6,077 nt of DNA, from positions 1 through 6,077 of the forward strand of contig DSBB01000384.1 in NCBI GenBank assembly GCA_011046175.1, written 5' to 3'. Position 1 is the first letter of the stretch. Every line of letters starts with the position of its first letter. Source of the DNA: Candidatus Hydrogenedentota bacterium. GTDB taxonomy: Bacteria; Hydrogenedentota; Hydrogenedentia; Hydrogenedentales; CAITNO01. The translations under genes and the position numbers were made by a program. Below the pieces are notes generated by a model. That model was given only the letters and a program-made list of their open reading frames with translations, was not told the origin of the DNA and did not search any database. Shown in pieces: positions 1-6,008 of this stretch.

Positions 1-70
1 GGCTGGAAGAAAAGCGGGATGATTATCACATAAAATAACACACTTCGACACAGCGTTTCGGGGACCACGC

Positions 71-454
71 ATGAGTTCCGTGGGATGGCTTTCCCATGAA
101 GAGACGTTCGCATATTATGAACAATCGGATATATGCGTAGTGCCGTCTGTTTGGCGCGAGCCTTTCGGATTGGTTGCGGTCGAGGCTATGGCGGCAGGAC
201 TGCCTGTGTGCGCATCCGATATTGGTGGATTGCGGGATATTGTGGTGCATGGCGAAACGGGATTCCTATTTCCACCCGGCGATGGGAAGAAATTGGCGGC
301 GAAGATCGAGCGGCTGTTGGATGATGCCGCGTTGCGCGGTGCAATGGGGAACGCCGGGTATGAGCGTGTTTTGGCGCTGTATACCTGGGATGCCGTCGTA
401 GAGCGGCACTATCTGCCGATGTTTGCAACATTCAGAAAGGGAAAAACAGGGTGA
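71..454 (+). CDS. Glycosyltransferase family 4, C-terminal part (5' incomplete, frame broken near base 30)
   Basis: This is the C-terminal nucleotide-sugar-binding half of a GT-B fold glycosyltransferase of the GT4 (glycos_transf_1) type, which moves a sugar from an activated donor to a cell-envelope glycan or lipid. The EX7E signature is present as E30 and E38 in the stretch REPFGLVAVEAMAAG. It is followed by the usual DIGGLRDIVVHGETGFLFPPGD segment (residues 50-71), which contacts the donor, and a C-terminal helix ending in a YTWDAVVERHY-like motif. A full GT4 enzyme is about 350-400 residues, so two thirds of the gene is missing to the left. The ATG at 71 is probably internal. The frame is open back to 23 and gives family-like residues before the ATG, but TGA at 20-22 stops it. 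Another frame (3-35) reads as plausible upstream coding, so a one-base loss in the A run at 32-35 is likely. Acceptor and donor cannot be told from this part. Confidence 0.85.
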   Translation: MSSVGWLSHEETFAYYEQSDICVVPSVWREPFGLVAVEAMAAGLPVCASDIGGLRDIVVHGETGFLFPPGDGKKLAAKIERLLDDAALRGAMGNAGYERVLALYTWDAVVERHYLPMFATFRKGKTG

Positions 455-469
455 GAAGGAGCAATACGC

Positions 470-1018
470 ATGTCCAGGCATGAGCGGAAGGGTAAGAAAC
501 ACCAGAAGCAGGTGGGCGTCATGTATAGTTACGGGCCCCATTTTCTCAAGGCCGTGGAAAGCGCGGCAAATAACTTTCCAGACGCAACCATTACGGCTCT
601 CGTACCGACTAATTACCCGGCAGAGCGGCTCACTTCCTATGGCGCCCAAATCCGTTGTTGTGTGCCTGAACCTGGCGCGGCGCGAAGTGTAGGAGCGGTT
701 ATACGCACCCTTTGCGCTGTACGACGGGGCAAATACGATGTATTTGTTGTCCTTTTCCCTAGCGTTAAGTTGCGTGTGCTGGCCGCTGCGAGCGGCGCAG
801 CAAGGCGGTATTGTTTCGGGTTGGACAACAATCTCGCGGAATTAAAGGGGAATCCGATGCGGATATTGTGCGAACAGGTGGCACGCAGAATCAAGGGGCA
901 ATTGCTGTATTGGAAGATATGGATGCATATTCGCCTTACACCGATAAGCGAGTCGAAGGAAGAGGCGGGAACGCCGGAAAAGGACGCAAAAGGAAAAGGG
1001 ACCGCAAATGAGCGGTGA
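470..1018 (+). CDS. Hypothetical protein, possible Rossmann-like glycosyltransferase-related fragment
   Basis: I do not recognise this 182-residue protein as a named family. After a basic N-terminus (residues 1-14, rich in K, R and H) it has alternating hydrophobic strands and helices: VGVMYSY at 15-21, TITALVP at 40-46 and YDVFVVLFPS at 89-98. It then has a segment (99-118) resembling the N-terminal Rossmann domain of polysaccharide and LPS glycosyltransferases, where a strand is followed by a Leu/Ala/Arg-rich helix. The C-terminus from about 160 is Lys/Glu/Gly-rich and probably disordered. No signal peptide, no obvious transmembrane segment and no catalytic motif is visible. The start at 470 follows a strong Shine-Dalgarno (GAAGGAG, 455-461) placed just after the stop of the glycosyltransferase gene. 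An in-frame ATG at 521 is an alternative. It overlaps rsmG by 11 bases. A role alongside the preceding glycosyltransferase is inferred from position only. Confidence 0.72.
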   Translation: MSRHERKGKKHQKQVGVMYSYGPHFLKAVESAANNFPDATITALVPTNYPAERLTSYGAQIRCCVPEPGAARSVGAVIRTLCAVRRGKYDVFVVLFPSVKLRVLAAASGAARRYCFGLDNNLAELKGNPMRILCEQVARRIKGQLLYWKIWMHIRLTPISESKEEAGTPEKDAKGKGTANER

Positions 1019-1703
1019 ACTGGACATGGCATTGGCCTTGTTGAGGACGGAAAACGGCCTTGCAGCGGATAAGCGGGCGCGGGTACGGCTGCTGGACTAT
1101 ATGGCGTTGTTGGAGGCATGGAGGGATGCGTTGGGACTGGTCTCGGGTGGCGACAAGATGTTCTTGGAGCGGCGGCATGTGGCGGATGCGTTGAGTCTTG
1201 CCCCCTATGTGGCACGGCAGACAGCGCGGGGGAACGGACTGCTCGATATCGGGTCGGGCGGCGGCTTGCCCGCGATACCGATCAAGTGCGTGCTTCCTGA
1301 GTTGCCGTGTACTCTTGTGGAGCGGAGTGCCCGTAAAGTCGGTTTTTTGCATCGCGTGGCGGCGCAGCTCGGGTTTTCAGATGTGGTGATACTACACGGC
1401 TCCTTTCCGGATGTGATGGGAGCGATTACGGCCTCCGTGATAACGGCGCGCGCCGTGGAACGGCCGCAGCGGCTTGGCCCGGAAATTCTCAAACGCATGC
1501 CCGAGGAAGGGGTGTTCCTGTGCCAAAGCGATCCCAGAAAGTGGCGTATGCCAGGGATGTTCCACGTGGAACATATCACGGACATCTGGAAACAGAAAGG
1601 ATTGCGGCGCGGCACACTCTCCCGCATTACACACAAAAAAACAGAAAATGTTCCACGTGGAACAGTTTCCCGCCCCCCAACACGCATAGATACTGTCCTA
1701 TAG
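1008..1703 (+). CDS. rsmG: 16S rRNA (guanine(527)-N7)-methyltransferase RsmG (GidB)
   Basis: RsmG transfers a methyl group from SAM to N7 of G527 in the 530 loop of 16S rRNA in the cytoplasm. The order of motifs fits the family. The N-terminal helix has LLDYMALLEAWRDALGL (28-44), then the RRHVADALSL element (55-64). SAM-binding motif I is LLDIGSGGGLP (78-88). LVERSARKVGFL (103-114) contains the acidic residue and K110 typical of the second strand, and ITARAVE (145-151) matches the family's RA-containing motif. At 231 residues it is slightly longer than the usual 205-220, with an extra tail after about residue 210. The ATG is preceded by an A/G-rich Shine-Dalgarno-like stretch and overlaps the upstream gene by 11 bases, suggesting translational coupling. 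Oddities: the proline after motif I is followed by Ala instead of the common Gly, and two parS palindromes lie within the last 50 codons. One is read as MFHVEH, the other as NVPRGT. The stop TAG shares the palindrome CTATAG with the stop of the convergent gene. Confidence 0.93.
   Translation: MSGELDMALALLRTENGLAADKRARVRLLDYMALLEAWRDALGLVSGGDKMFLERRHVADALSLAPYVARQTARGNGLLDIGSGGGLPAIPIKCVLPELPCTLVERSARKVGFLHRVAAQLGFSDVVILHGSFPDVMGAITASVITARAVERPQRLGPEILKRMPEEGVFLCQSDPRKWRMPGMFHVEHITDIWKQKGLRRGTLSRITHKKTENVPRGTVSRPPTRIDTVL
1558..1573. promoter_or_regulatory. parS: parS centromere-like site 1 (ParB binding)
   Basis: TGTTCCACGTGGAACA is a perfect 16-bp palindrome (18 bp with the flanking A and T). 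It differs from the classical Bacillus-type parS consensus TGTTNCACGTGAAACA at one position, the change that makes it symmetric. Such sites load chromosomal ParB (Spo0J) and commonly sit near the origin, often around the rsmG-parAB region. Here it lies within rsmG and is read in frame as F-H-V-E plus flanking codons. Function is inferred from sequence identity to the consensus. Confidence 0.85.
1649..1664. promoter_or_regulatory. parS: parS centromere-like site 2 (ParB binding)
   Basis: This is a second, identical 16-base copy of TGTTCCACGTGGAACA, 91 bp centre to centre from the first. It lies in the last codons of rsmG and is read in a different codon phase from site 1 (N-V-P-R-G-T), so the identity of the two sites is not explained by a repeated peptide. 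Two perfect copies this close together strongly favour a ParB loading cluster over chance. Confidence 0.86.
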
Positions 1704-2486
1704 ATTCTCCGAAAAATAGTTCGCTATCAATGCCGGACACCCATCGCATTCAGGGGTTACATAATGTATCTCTTCATCAACATGGTGAGGCAGATCGAGA
1801 TCGGATATAATGCCCCCTAACTTGCGGTCAAATACATGCCCCATGCGGTATTCTGCTTTGCCCTCCACAAGACCGCAGGTATACAGCTCGCCGTTGGCAT
1901 TGACAAAAATCATGCGCGATGGCCCTTGGCAATTCGGACGCTCGCCTTCCGCTTGCGGATTCGCTGTCCACACTATGAGCGATTCTTTCTCGTCTCCCGT
2001 CAATTTTATTCGTCTTAGGGCGCCCTTTCGCGCCAATATGCGCGTTTTCCTTAAATCGAGCGCCTTGATATAAGACAAATCACGACGTGTCAAATGCGAC
2101 CCCTTCACGTGAAGCCCAACCATCATACCGTGAGCGGTCTGCGCCCATTTGCATACGTCCCAAATATCCCCGCACTCAGCCAAGGGCGCGCCAAAAGATA
2201 AAACAAACCAGTTGGCGCCCAGGGAAGCGGCCTCATCCACAACCGTCAACCACTCCTGCTTGGTTAACTTTTTGGCTTTGCCTTTTGTTTTCTTGACACC
2301 CTGCTTCAGACCCTTTTCTGTTACACAGGCCCACAAAAAAAACACCTTTGACGCGCTGTTTGCCTTTTCTCCCCGGGCGCATTCCCTGATTTTTTGCTTC
2401 AGCGTTTTTGGCAGGTGGAACACGCCGCCGTGTTGTTTGCCCTCGGTAGTCTTCTTCTCACTAACTCTATTGCCTTTGGCCACCAA
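1698..2486 (-). CDS. Degenerate radical-SAM-like protein with SPASM-like C-terminal cysteine domain
   Basis: This 262-residue cytoplasmic protein resembles a radical SAM/SPASM protein that has lost the radical SAM cluster. Where the family has CxxxCxxC, it reads C54-VTE-K58-GL-K61: the spacing is kept but two cysteines are lysines. The LTKQEW helix (74-79) follows as expected. The GGEP motif position reads SFGAP (97-101). The barrel is short, and a SPASM/twitch-like region follows: C186, then NANGELYTC with C204, then PECDGC with C247 and C250. Such cysteines hold auxiliary Fe-S clusters or zinc in relatives. A Lys-rich loop lies at 58-76. The start is TTG at 2486 or, with better spacing, GTG at 2483, both after AGGAG (2492-2496). 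An in-frame TGA just upstream rules out an earlier start. Codons are more A-rich than in its neighbours. It follows the enolase-superfamily gene after 256 bp and converges with rsmG. A catalytic radical reaction is unlikely. Its true role is unknown. Confidence 0.7.
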   Translation of the reverse strand: MVAKGNRVSEKKTTEGKQHGGVFHLPKTLKQKIRECARGEKANSASKVFFLWACVTEKGLKQGVKKTKGKAKKLTKQEWLTVVDEAASLGANWFVLSFGAPLAECGDIWDVCKWAQTAHGMMVGLHVKGSHLTRRDLSYIKALDLRKTRILARKGALRRIKLTGDEKESLIVWTANPQAEGERPNCQGPSRMIFVNANGELYTCGLVEGKAEYRMGHVFDRKLGGIISDLDLPHHVDEEIHYVTPECDGCPALIANYFSENL

Positions 2487-2742
2487 TCTTTCTCCTCAAC
2501 GGTCGCAAAGCGCCCGTTGTTTGGACTGTGAGCGATCATCACGAAACATACGCGCCGTATCCGCTTTTTGCTCAAGACCGTTTTTATTACCTTGCCCGGC
2601 ATTTTCCCGGGTAAAAAACACGCATCCCTTAACCGCTTTTTCTAAACATTTTCCCTTCCCCTTTTCTTCCCGGACAGGACAATTTTTTTGTACCCCCTAT
2701 GCCGCCGCTGCTTATGCCGCGGAAAATGCCCCGTCTCCCGCC
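2487..2742. other. Intergenic stretch between two - strand genes
   Basis: These 256 bases between the SPASM-like gene and the enolase-superfamily gene hold no convincing ORF. Visible structure includes a 23-base pure pyrimidine run on the + strand (2649-2671), a T7 run (2684-2690), an 8-bp hairpin with one G-T pair (2592-2599 with 2607-2614), and the leader hairpin at 2497-2519. None forms a textbook intrinsic terminator for the upstream gene, and I could not place a confident promoter for the downstream one. Confidence 0.5.
2492..2519 (-). promoter_or_regulatory. Shine-Dalgarno with abutting hairpin, leader of the SPASM-like gene
   Basis: On the - strand an imperfect 23-base palindrome (outer stem 2497-2502 with 2514-2519, inner stem 2504-2506 with 2510-2512, three-base loop, one mismatch) ends directly at AGGAG (2492-2496). 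AGGAG lies 5 bases before TTG and 8 before GTG. The Shine-Dalgarno is clear. A regulatory role for the hairpin is inference. Confidence 0.5.
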
Positions 2743-4140
2743 TCACGCGATACAGGCATGTTCGGGAAGGCGCCTGTTAATTCGCTTCAAGTCGTACCCG
2801 AAACCGTTTCCAGTGAGGGAACTCAAATCGAGATGTCCCGCCCGCCTTTGATACAAACCGGGATGAACTGCGGCCTCGGGATTGCTGGCCTCCGGATAAA
2901 ACTGCATGCCGTTTGTTTCGACGCCCATAATCGTTCCGGCGTGCGCCGCAAGAAGCGCATGGGGAATCTGGGCGAGCATGGGGTTGGTGAGATCCTGAAC
3001 CATGAGCGTCATGCCGTGCGCTTTTGCCCAACAAAGACTGAGCAACGCGCCCGTTTGCGTTTTGCAGGTTTTCAACGCCACGCCCGTCCAGCCGAGCTCG
3101 CGTCCGAGCATGACCATGCGCCAGTCATGGGCGCTTTCATCCATGAACAACGGTTTTCGCGCCGAAACGCTGCGCACGTCAATACGGTATTCATCCAGTT
3201 CATACGGGAACGGCTGCTCGACATACAGTACCATGCCGTAAATGCGGGGCTCTTCCGCAAGGAGCCTGTCGAGAATCTCCGTTACATAGGAGGGTTCGGT
3301 TACCGTACAATTGAAATCGGCGGTCAGCCACAGCACGCCTTCCTCCACGGCGATTCGCCCCACCTTCACCAGCCGCTCATGGTCCCAGCCGGCGTCATTG
3401 CCGCGCAGTTTCACCTTCAAACACGTCAACCCGTCGCGGCGTATCCAGTCTCGCAGGAACACAGGGTAACCGTCATCCGGCTCCGAGCCGTCCCGGTCCG
3501 CTTCGTCAAGCTTGTCCATGCCGCCCACCAGATGCCATGCCGGCAATCTGGCGGGACGGGGAAACCGCAGAAAATGGGCAGGGAATTTTCCCTCAAACGA
3601 AACGGAAGCATCCGCGGCAGGCGCAAGAAACGCGCTCAAATCCTTGTTCATCCAGCCGGCATTATAGGTTTCATAAACGGGAACCCCGTGCAGCATGCCG
3701 TAAGCGTCATGCAGCGCAATGTCAAAGGGCGAGCAACATACCAGCGCCGCAAGCCAGGGCATTTCTTTCCCCCCGCGCTCGCGGTTAAAATTGCGCAGCA
3801 ATTCAGGCAGATCGCTTTCGAGGAAGGCATGCCCAATTTCCATTGGATGCCCCTGGGCGCCGCTCCCGGCGTAGGCGCCCGTTAGCACATGGCAGAAGTC
3901 TTTCAGCGCTTGGTGCCGCTCCTCATAACCCAGCGAACCGGGCCATACCCATTGCACGCTGAGCGGCGTCTCGCCCCAGCCTTCCGCCTCCCGGCCCGCC
4001 GCGTCGCGCACGCGCACCGCCGCGCGCGCGCACGTGACATACGTAAGGGTTTCCGGCCCGAATTTGAGCGGCACGCGCGTTTCAACAGGTAGAAAAAACA
4101 ACCGCGCGCCCACGATTCGGACATCACGAGCGTTGCCCAT
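2743..4140 (-). CDS. Enolase-superfamily enzyme, mandelate racemase/muconate lactonizing type
   Basis: Members of this superfamily abstract the proton alpha to a carboxylate and stabilise the enolate on Mg2+, giving dehydration, epimerisation or lactonisation. The 465-residue protein has the N-terminal capping domain (about 1-150, with GWGETPLS at 54-61, a likely substrate-contact loop) and a C-terminal modified TIM barrel. Catalytic elements are in order: the KxK motif LKVKLRG (K242 and K244), then metal ligands D275 (ADFN), E308 (VEQP) and D334 (MDES). A final Lys follows on the sixth strand (ALKTCK, K357 or K360). This Lys pair is typical of the muconate-lactonizing and dipeptide-epimerase type, not mandelate racemase, which uses a His-Asp pair. 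The protein is longer than the usual 360-400 residues, with an insertion around 165-230. ATG at 4140 has AAGGA six bases upstream. The gene lies 43 bp after the GntR regulator and is probably controlled by it. The substrate is unknown. A sugar acid or similar carboxylate is a guess. Confidence 0.88.
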   Translation of the reverse strand: MGNARDVRIVGARLFFLPVETRVPLKFGPETLTYVTCARAAVRVRDAAGREAEGWGETPLSVQWVWPGSLGYEERHQALKDFCHVLTGAYAGSGAQGHPMEIGHAFLESDLPELLRNFNRERGGKEMPWLAALVCCSPFDIALHDAYGMLHGVPVYETYNAGWMNKDLSAFLAPAADASVSFEGKFPAHFLRFPRPARLPAWHLVGGMDKLDEADRDGSEPDDGYPVFLRDWIRRDGLTCLKVKLRGNDAGWDHERLVKVGRIAVEEGVLWLTADFNCTVTEPSYVTEILDRLLAEEPRIYGMVLYVEQPFPYELDEYRIDVRSVSARKPLFMDESAHDWRMVMLGRELGWTGVALKTCKTQTGALLSLCWAKAHGMTLMVQDLTNPMLAQIPHALLAAHAGTIMGVETNGMQFYPEASNPEAAVHPGLYQRRAGHLDLSSLTGNGFGYDLKRINRRLPEHACIA

Positions 4141-4146
4141 TCGTTA

Positions 4147-4170
4147 TCCTTGTCAGTAACGTTGTTTGAC
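4147..4170 (-). promoter_or_regulatory. Shine-Dalgarno and short inverted repeat upstream of the enolase-superfamily gene
   Basis: AAGGA on the - strand (4147-4151) lies six bases before the ATG and fixes the start. A GTCA/TGAC inverted repeat (4152-4155 with 4167-4170, 11-base loop) directly abuts it. The stem is only four pairs, so the hairpin itself is weak. Confidence 0.4.
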
Positions 4171-4183
4171 TTGCGGCGTTGTC

Positions 4184-4927
4184 CTACTCCGCATCCACGC
4201 CCTGCAGATGCTCCTGAAACGCCTTTTCCAAATACGTCAGGTACCGCGAAACCACCTCTTCGGCCTGTTCCACGTTCGAGAATTCGAAGGCTTCGCGCAA
4301 CTGCTTCATCATGACCAGGTCCTCTTCGCTGTAGAACAACACCAGATCAAAGGTGTTGCGCAAATGCCAGAATATGCGGCTCAACGTGTTGTGAATCAGC
4401 ATATACACCTGGTTGTGAGTGGCCGCGGTCATGGCCTCGAAAAGATCAATGGTGATCCGCGCCTCTTCGTCGCTTTCGTATTTTCCCTGCACAAAGATGA
4501 GGTCGTCAATGAGGCGGCAAATCCTTCCCAATTCCCGCGGCTTCCGGCGTCGCACGGCCAATCGCGCGATTATCATGATCATCTGTCTGCGGAATTCAAG
4601 CACATCGCGCAGGAACGCTTTATTGACGCTGCCGTCCTCGTTCGTCAACAGCGTATCGAAAATCTCGATGCCGGCCGTCAAATTGGCGCGTTCAATAAAG
4701 ATGCCTGCGCCGTGCTTAATCCTGATCAAGCCGATGGCTTCCAGGCGTTTCAGCGCCTCGCGCACGGCGTGTCTGTTCACGCCAAACTCAATGGAGAGCA
4801 GGCGCTCCGTCGGCATTTTGGTTCCCACCTCGTATTGCCCGGAAGTAATGCGTCGCGTCAACACTTCCGCAATATCACGAGATAAGGTTTTTCTGCGGGC
4901 TCCGCCCGGTTTCTTTTTCGACAACAT
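4184..4927 (-). CDS. GntR-family transcriptional regulator, FadR/FCD subfamily
   Basis: This is a DNA-binding regulator, typically a repressor released by a metabolite acid. Counted from ATG at 4927 it has 247 residues, a normal length. A basic tail (1-13) leads into the GntR winged helix (about 15-79), which has LSRDIAEVLTRRITSGQY, the GTKMPTERLL turn (35-44), recognition helix GVNRHAVREALKRLEAIGLI (49-68) and wing KHGAGIFI (71-78). An all-helical FCD-like ligand domain follows (about 103-240). The usual FCD metal histidines are not obvious: the D-x-x-F-H position reads D161-L-F-E164, and the later His position reads LREAF. The ligand pocket may therefore be metal-free, as in E. coli FadR. 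I prefer ATG 4927 (AAGGA, 11-base spacing) over TTG 4984, which would add 19 non-conserved residues and cover the likely control region. It lies just upstream of the enolase-superfamily gene on the same strand, so that gene is its likely target. Confidence 0.9.
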   Translation of the reverse strand: MLSKKKPGGARRKTLSRDIAEVLTRRITSGQYEVGTKMPTERLLSIEFGVNRHAVREALKRLEAIGLIRIKHGAGIFIERANLTAGIEIFDTLLTNEDGSVNKAFLRDVLEFRRQMIMIIARLAVRRRKPRELGRICRLIDDLIFVQGKYESDEEARITIDLFEAMTAATHNQVYMLIHNTLSRIFWHLRNTFDLVLFYSEEDLVMMKQLREAFEFSNVEQAEEVVSRYLTYLEKAFQEHLQGVDAE

Positions 4928-4938
4928 GTCCGGCGTTT

Positions 4939-4962
4939 TCCTTATGTTGTAACCAGCACAAC
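4939..4962 (-). promoter_or_regulatory. Inverted repeat and Shine-Dalgarno upstream of the GntR gene (candidate operator or leader hairpin)
   Basis: On the - strand a perfect GTTGT/ACAAC inverted repeat with a 7-base spacer (4946-4950 with 4958-4962) ends two bases before AAGGA (4939-4943), which serves the ATG at 4927. TGT/ACA half-sites are common in operators of FCD-type GntR regulators, usually with a shorter spacer. Autoregulation here is inference, and an RNA hairpin is an equal alternative. Confidence 0.4.
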
Positions 4963-5032
4963 TAACATCACCACCATCCAACAACTACTAATGCGTCTAA
5001 GTCCATCGCCACCTTAAACGACACTCCGTTAT

Positions 5033-5044
5033 GACGCCCGCGTC
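5033..5044. repeat. Short inverted repeat in the HAD-GntR gap
   Basis: GACGC and GCGTC arms are separated by two bases in the 175-bp gap (4928-5102) between the HAD and GntR genes. It could be a protein-binding site for the GntR promoter region. Nothing else supports that, and a short GC-rich repeat can arise by chance. Confidence 0.3.
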
Positions 5045-5081
5045 TCAAACGCTCTCGGACATTGAAATATCATGCGACGCG

Positions 5082-5101
5082 AAAAAACGGCGCTTCACAC
5101 C
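5082..5101 (-). terminator. Weak candidate intrinsic terminator after the HAD gene
   Basis: Just after the HAD stop codon, the - strand reads GGTG, a five-base loop, CGCC, one G, then six T (arms 5098-5101 and 5089-5092, T run 5082-5087). The stem is only four pairs with one G-T, so termination would be partial at best. If real, it separates the HAD gene from the regulator-enzyme pair. Confidence 0.35.
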
Positions 5102-5102
5102 A

Positions 5103-6008
5103 CTAACAACAATGTTTCCACGGCGGCGTTTCCGGCAGAAACGCTTCAAACTCCTTGATTAATGCGCCTTCATAATCGCCCGCGAACGTGCCGGCAAAAA
5201 ATTTTTCGAGGCCTTCTTCAAACAGCCGCTGCCAGGATCGCTCCTCTTCGCCCGGATTGATCGGGAAAAAAAGCGCGGCATTGGCGCGCGCAGCTTTCAG
5301 ATCGCCAAAAGCGTCGCCTATCATCAGCATGTTTTTCTTTTCATACCGGCCTTCAGAGGCAAAACGGATATGCTCCGATTTGGTGCCCATCTCCTGGCCG
5401 TTTATGGCGAAAACATAACCGTCCATGGATTGCTCCTCCCACTCGCGCACAAGCGCTTCCGTGGGCGTTTGAGAACAAACCATGATGTCGGCGCGGCTTT
5501 GAGCGGCGTCCAGGCATTCGCGAACAAAAGGAAATGGCGGCAACCCACCCTGCACAATATCCGCAACGCTTGCATTGACGGCAAGGCTCCATGTCAGCGC
5601 CTGATGCATATCAGGGGCTTCCGCTTCATCATGGGTCGCGCACCAGGCTTTCAAGGCGGGATTGCCCAGCTTGGTCTCTTCCAAAATCCACGCGCGTAAG
5701 TTCGGCGTTTCGGGCAGCGCAAATCGCCGCGCCTGCACAGCGTCCCACTCCGAAAGCAAATCAATGGTCCTTATAAGCGCCGGAAAACGGTTTACGCCCC
5801 GCCATTTCGAATACAGATTGACAAACTCCGCCGCCGCCCGCGCATATTTGGATATCGGCTGCATTCGCCAATGCTTGATGATATTCGGGATAAAACATTC
5901 CTTATGCTTTATCTCCATCGTGTCAAACGCGCAACCGTCACTGTCAATGGCAATCAAAAAATCATGTCTCGGCTCGTGCGTTTGCAAGCGCTCCACAGCA
6001 TCACTCAT
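5103..6008 (-). CDS. HAD-superfamily hydrolase (capped phosphatase-like)
   Basis: HAD enzymes hydrolyse phosphate esters through an aspartyl-phosphate intermediate in the cytoplasm. Counted from ATG at 6008, this 301-residue protein has all four motifs. Motif I is FLIAIDSDGCAFDT with nucleophile D22 and acid/base D24. Motif II is the Ser in VCSQTP (S179). Motif III is K210 in GTKSEH. Motif IV is MIGDAFGD with D232 and D236, which bind Mg2+. The large region between motifs I and II (about 32-170) is mostly helical and would form a C1-type cap that selects substrate. It contains the distinctive stretch YSKWRGVNRFPALIRTIDLL (66-85). ATG 6008 is preferred because AGGAG lies 10 bases upstream and a TATAAT-like -10 box lies about 60 bases upstream. 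The alternative TTG at 6065 would leave almost no leader. It reads toward the GntR gene but is separated by 175 bp with a weak terminator. The substrate is unknown. Confidence 0.88.
   Translation of the reverse strand: MSDAVERLQTHEPRHDFLIAIDSDGCAFDTMEIKHKECFIPNIIKHWRMQPISKYARAAAEFVNLYSKWRGVNRFPALIRTIDLLSEWDAVQARRFALPETPNLRAWILEETKLGNPALKAWCATHDEAEAPDMHQALTWSLAVNASVADIVQGGLPPFPFVRECLDAAQSRADIMVCSQTPTEALVREWEEQSMDGYVFAINGQEMGTKSEHIRFASEGRYEKKNMLMIGDAFGDLKAARANAALFFPINPGEEERSWQRLFEEGLEKFFAGTFAGDYEGALIKEFEAFLPETPPWKHCC

Noticed and set aside
1205..1687. - strand open frame of 160 codons opposite rsmG
   Set aside because: Shadow of rsmG. Its VPRGT and CSTWN-like peptides are only the parS palindromes read on the other strand.
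2101..2116. Third parS-like palindrome (core TTCACGTGAA)
   Set aside because: Only the central 10 bases match and most flanking positions differ from the consensus. It lies in a coding stretch read as HVKGSH. Probably chance.
2399..2602. Possible 67-codon - strand gene overlapping the start of the SPASM-like gene
   Set aside because: No recognisable motif and only a weak ribosome site. Most of its second half lies in another frame of the SPASM-like gene and its leader.
2592..2614. Hairpin as terminator of the enolase-superfamily gene
   Set aside because: The stem has no T run after it on the - strand. The nearby homopolymer lies on the wrong side.
2149..3885. Long + strand open frame of 578 codons
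   Set aside because: It runs antisense through two - strand genes and the gap between them. The enolase-superfamily gene it covers has clear catalytic motifs, while this translation has none and no good ribosome site.
4166..4885. + strand open frame of 239 codons
   Set aside because: Antisense shadow of the GntR regulator, whose winged helix is unmistakable on the other strand.
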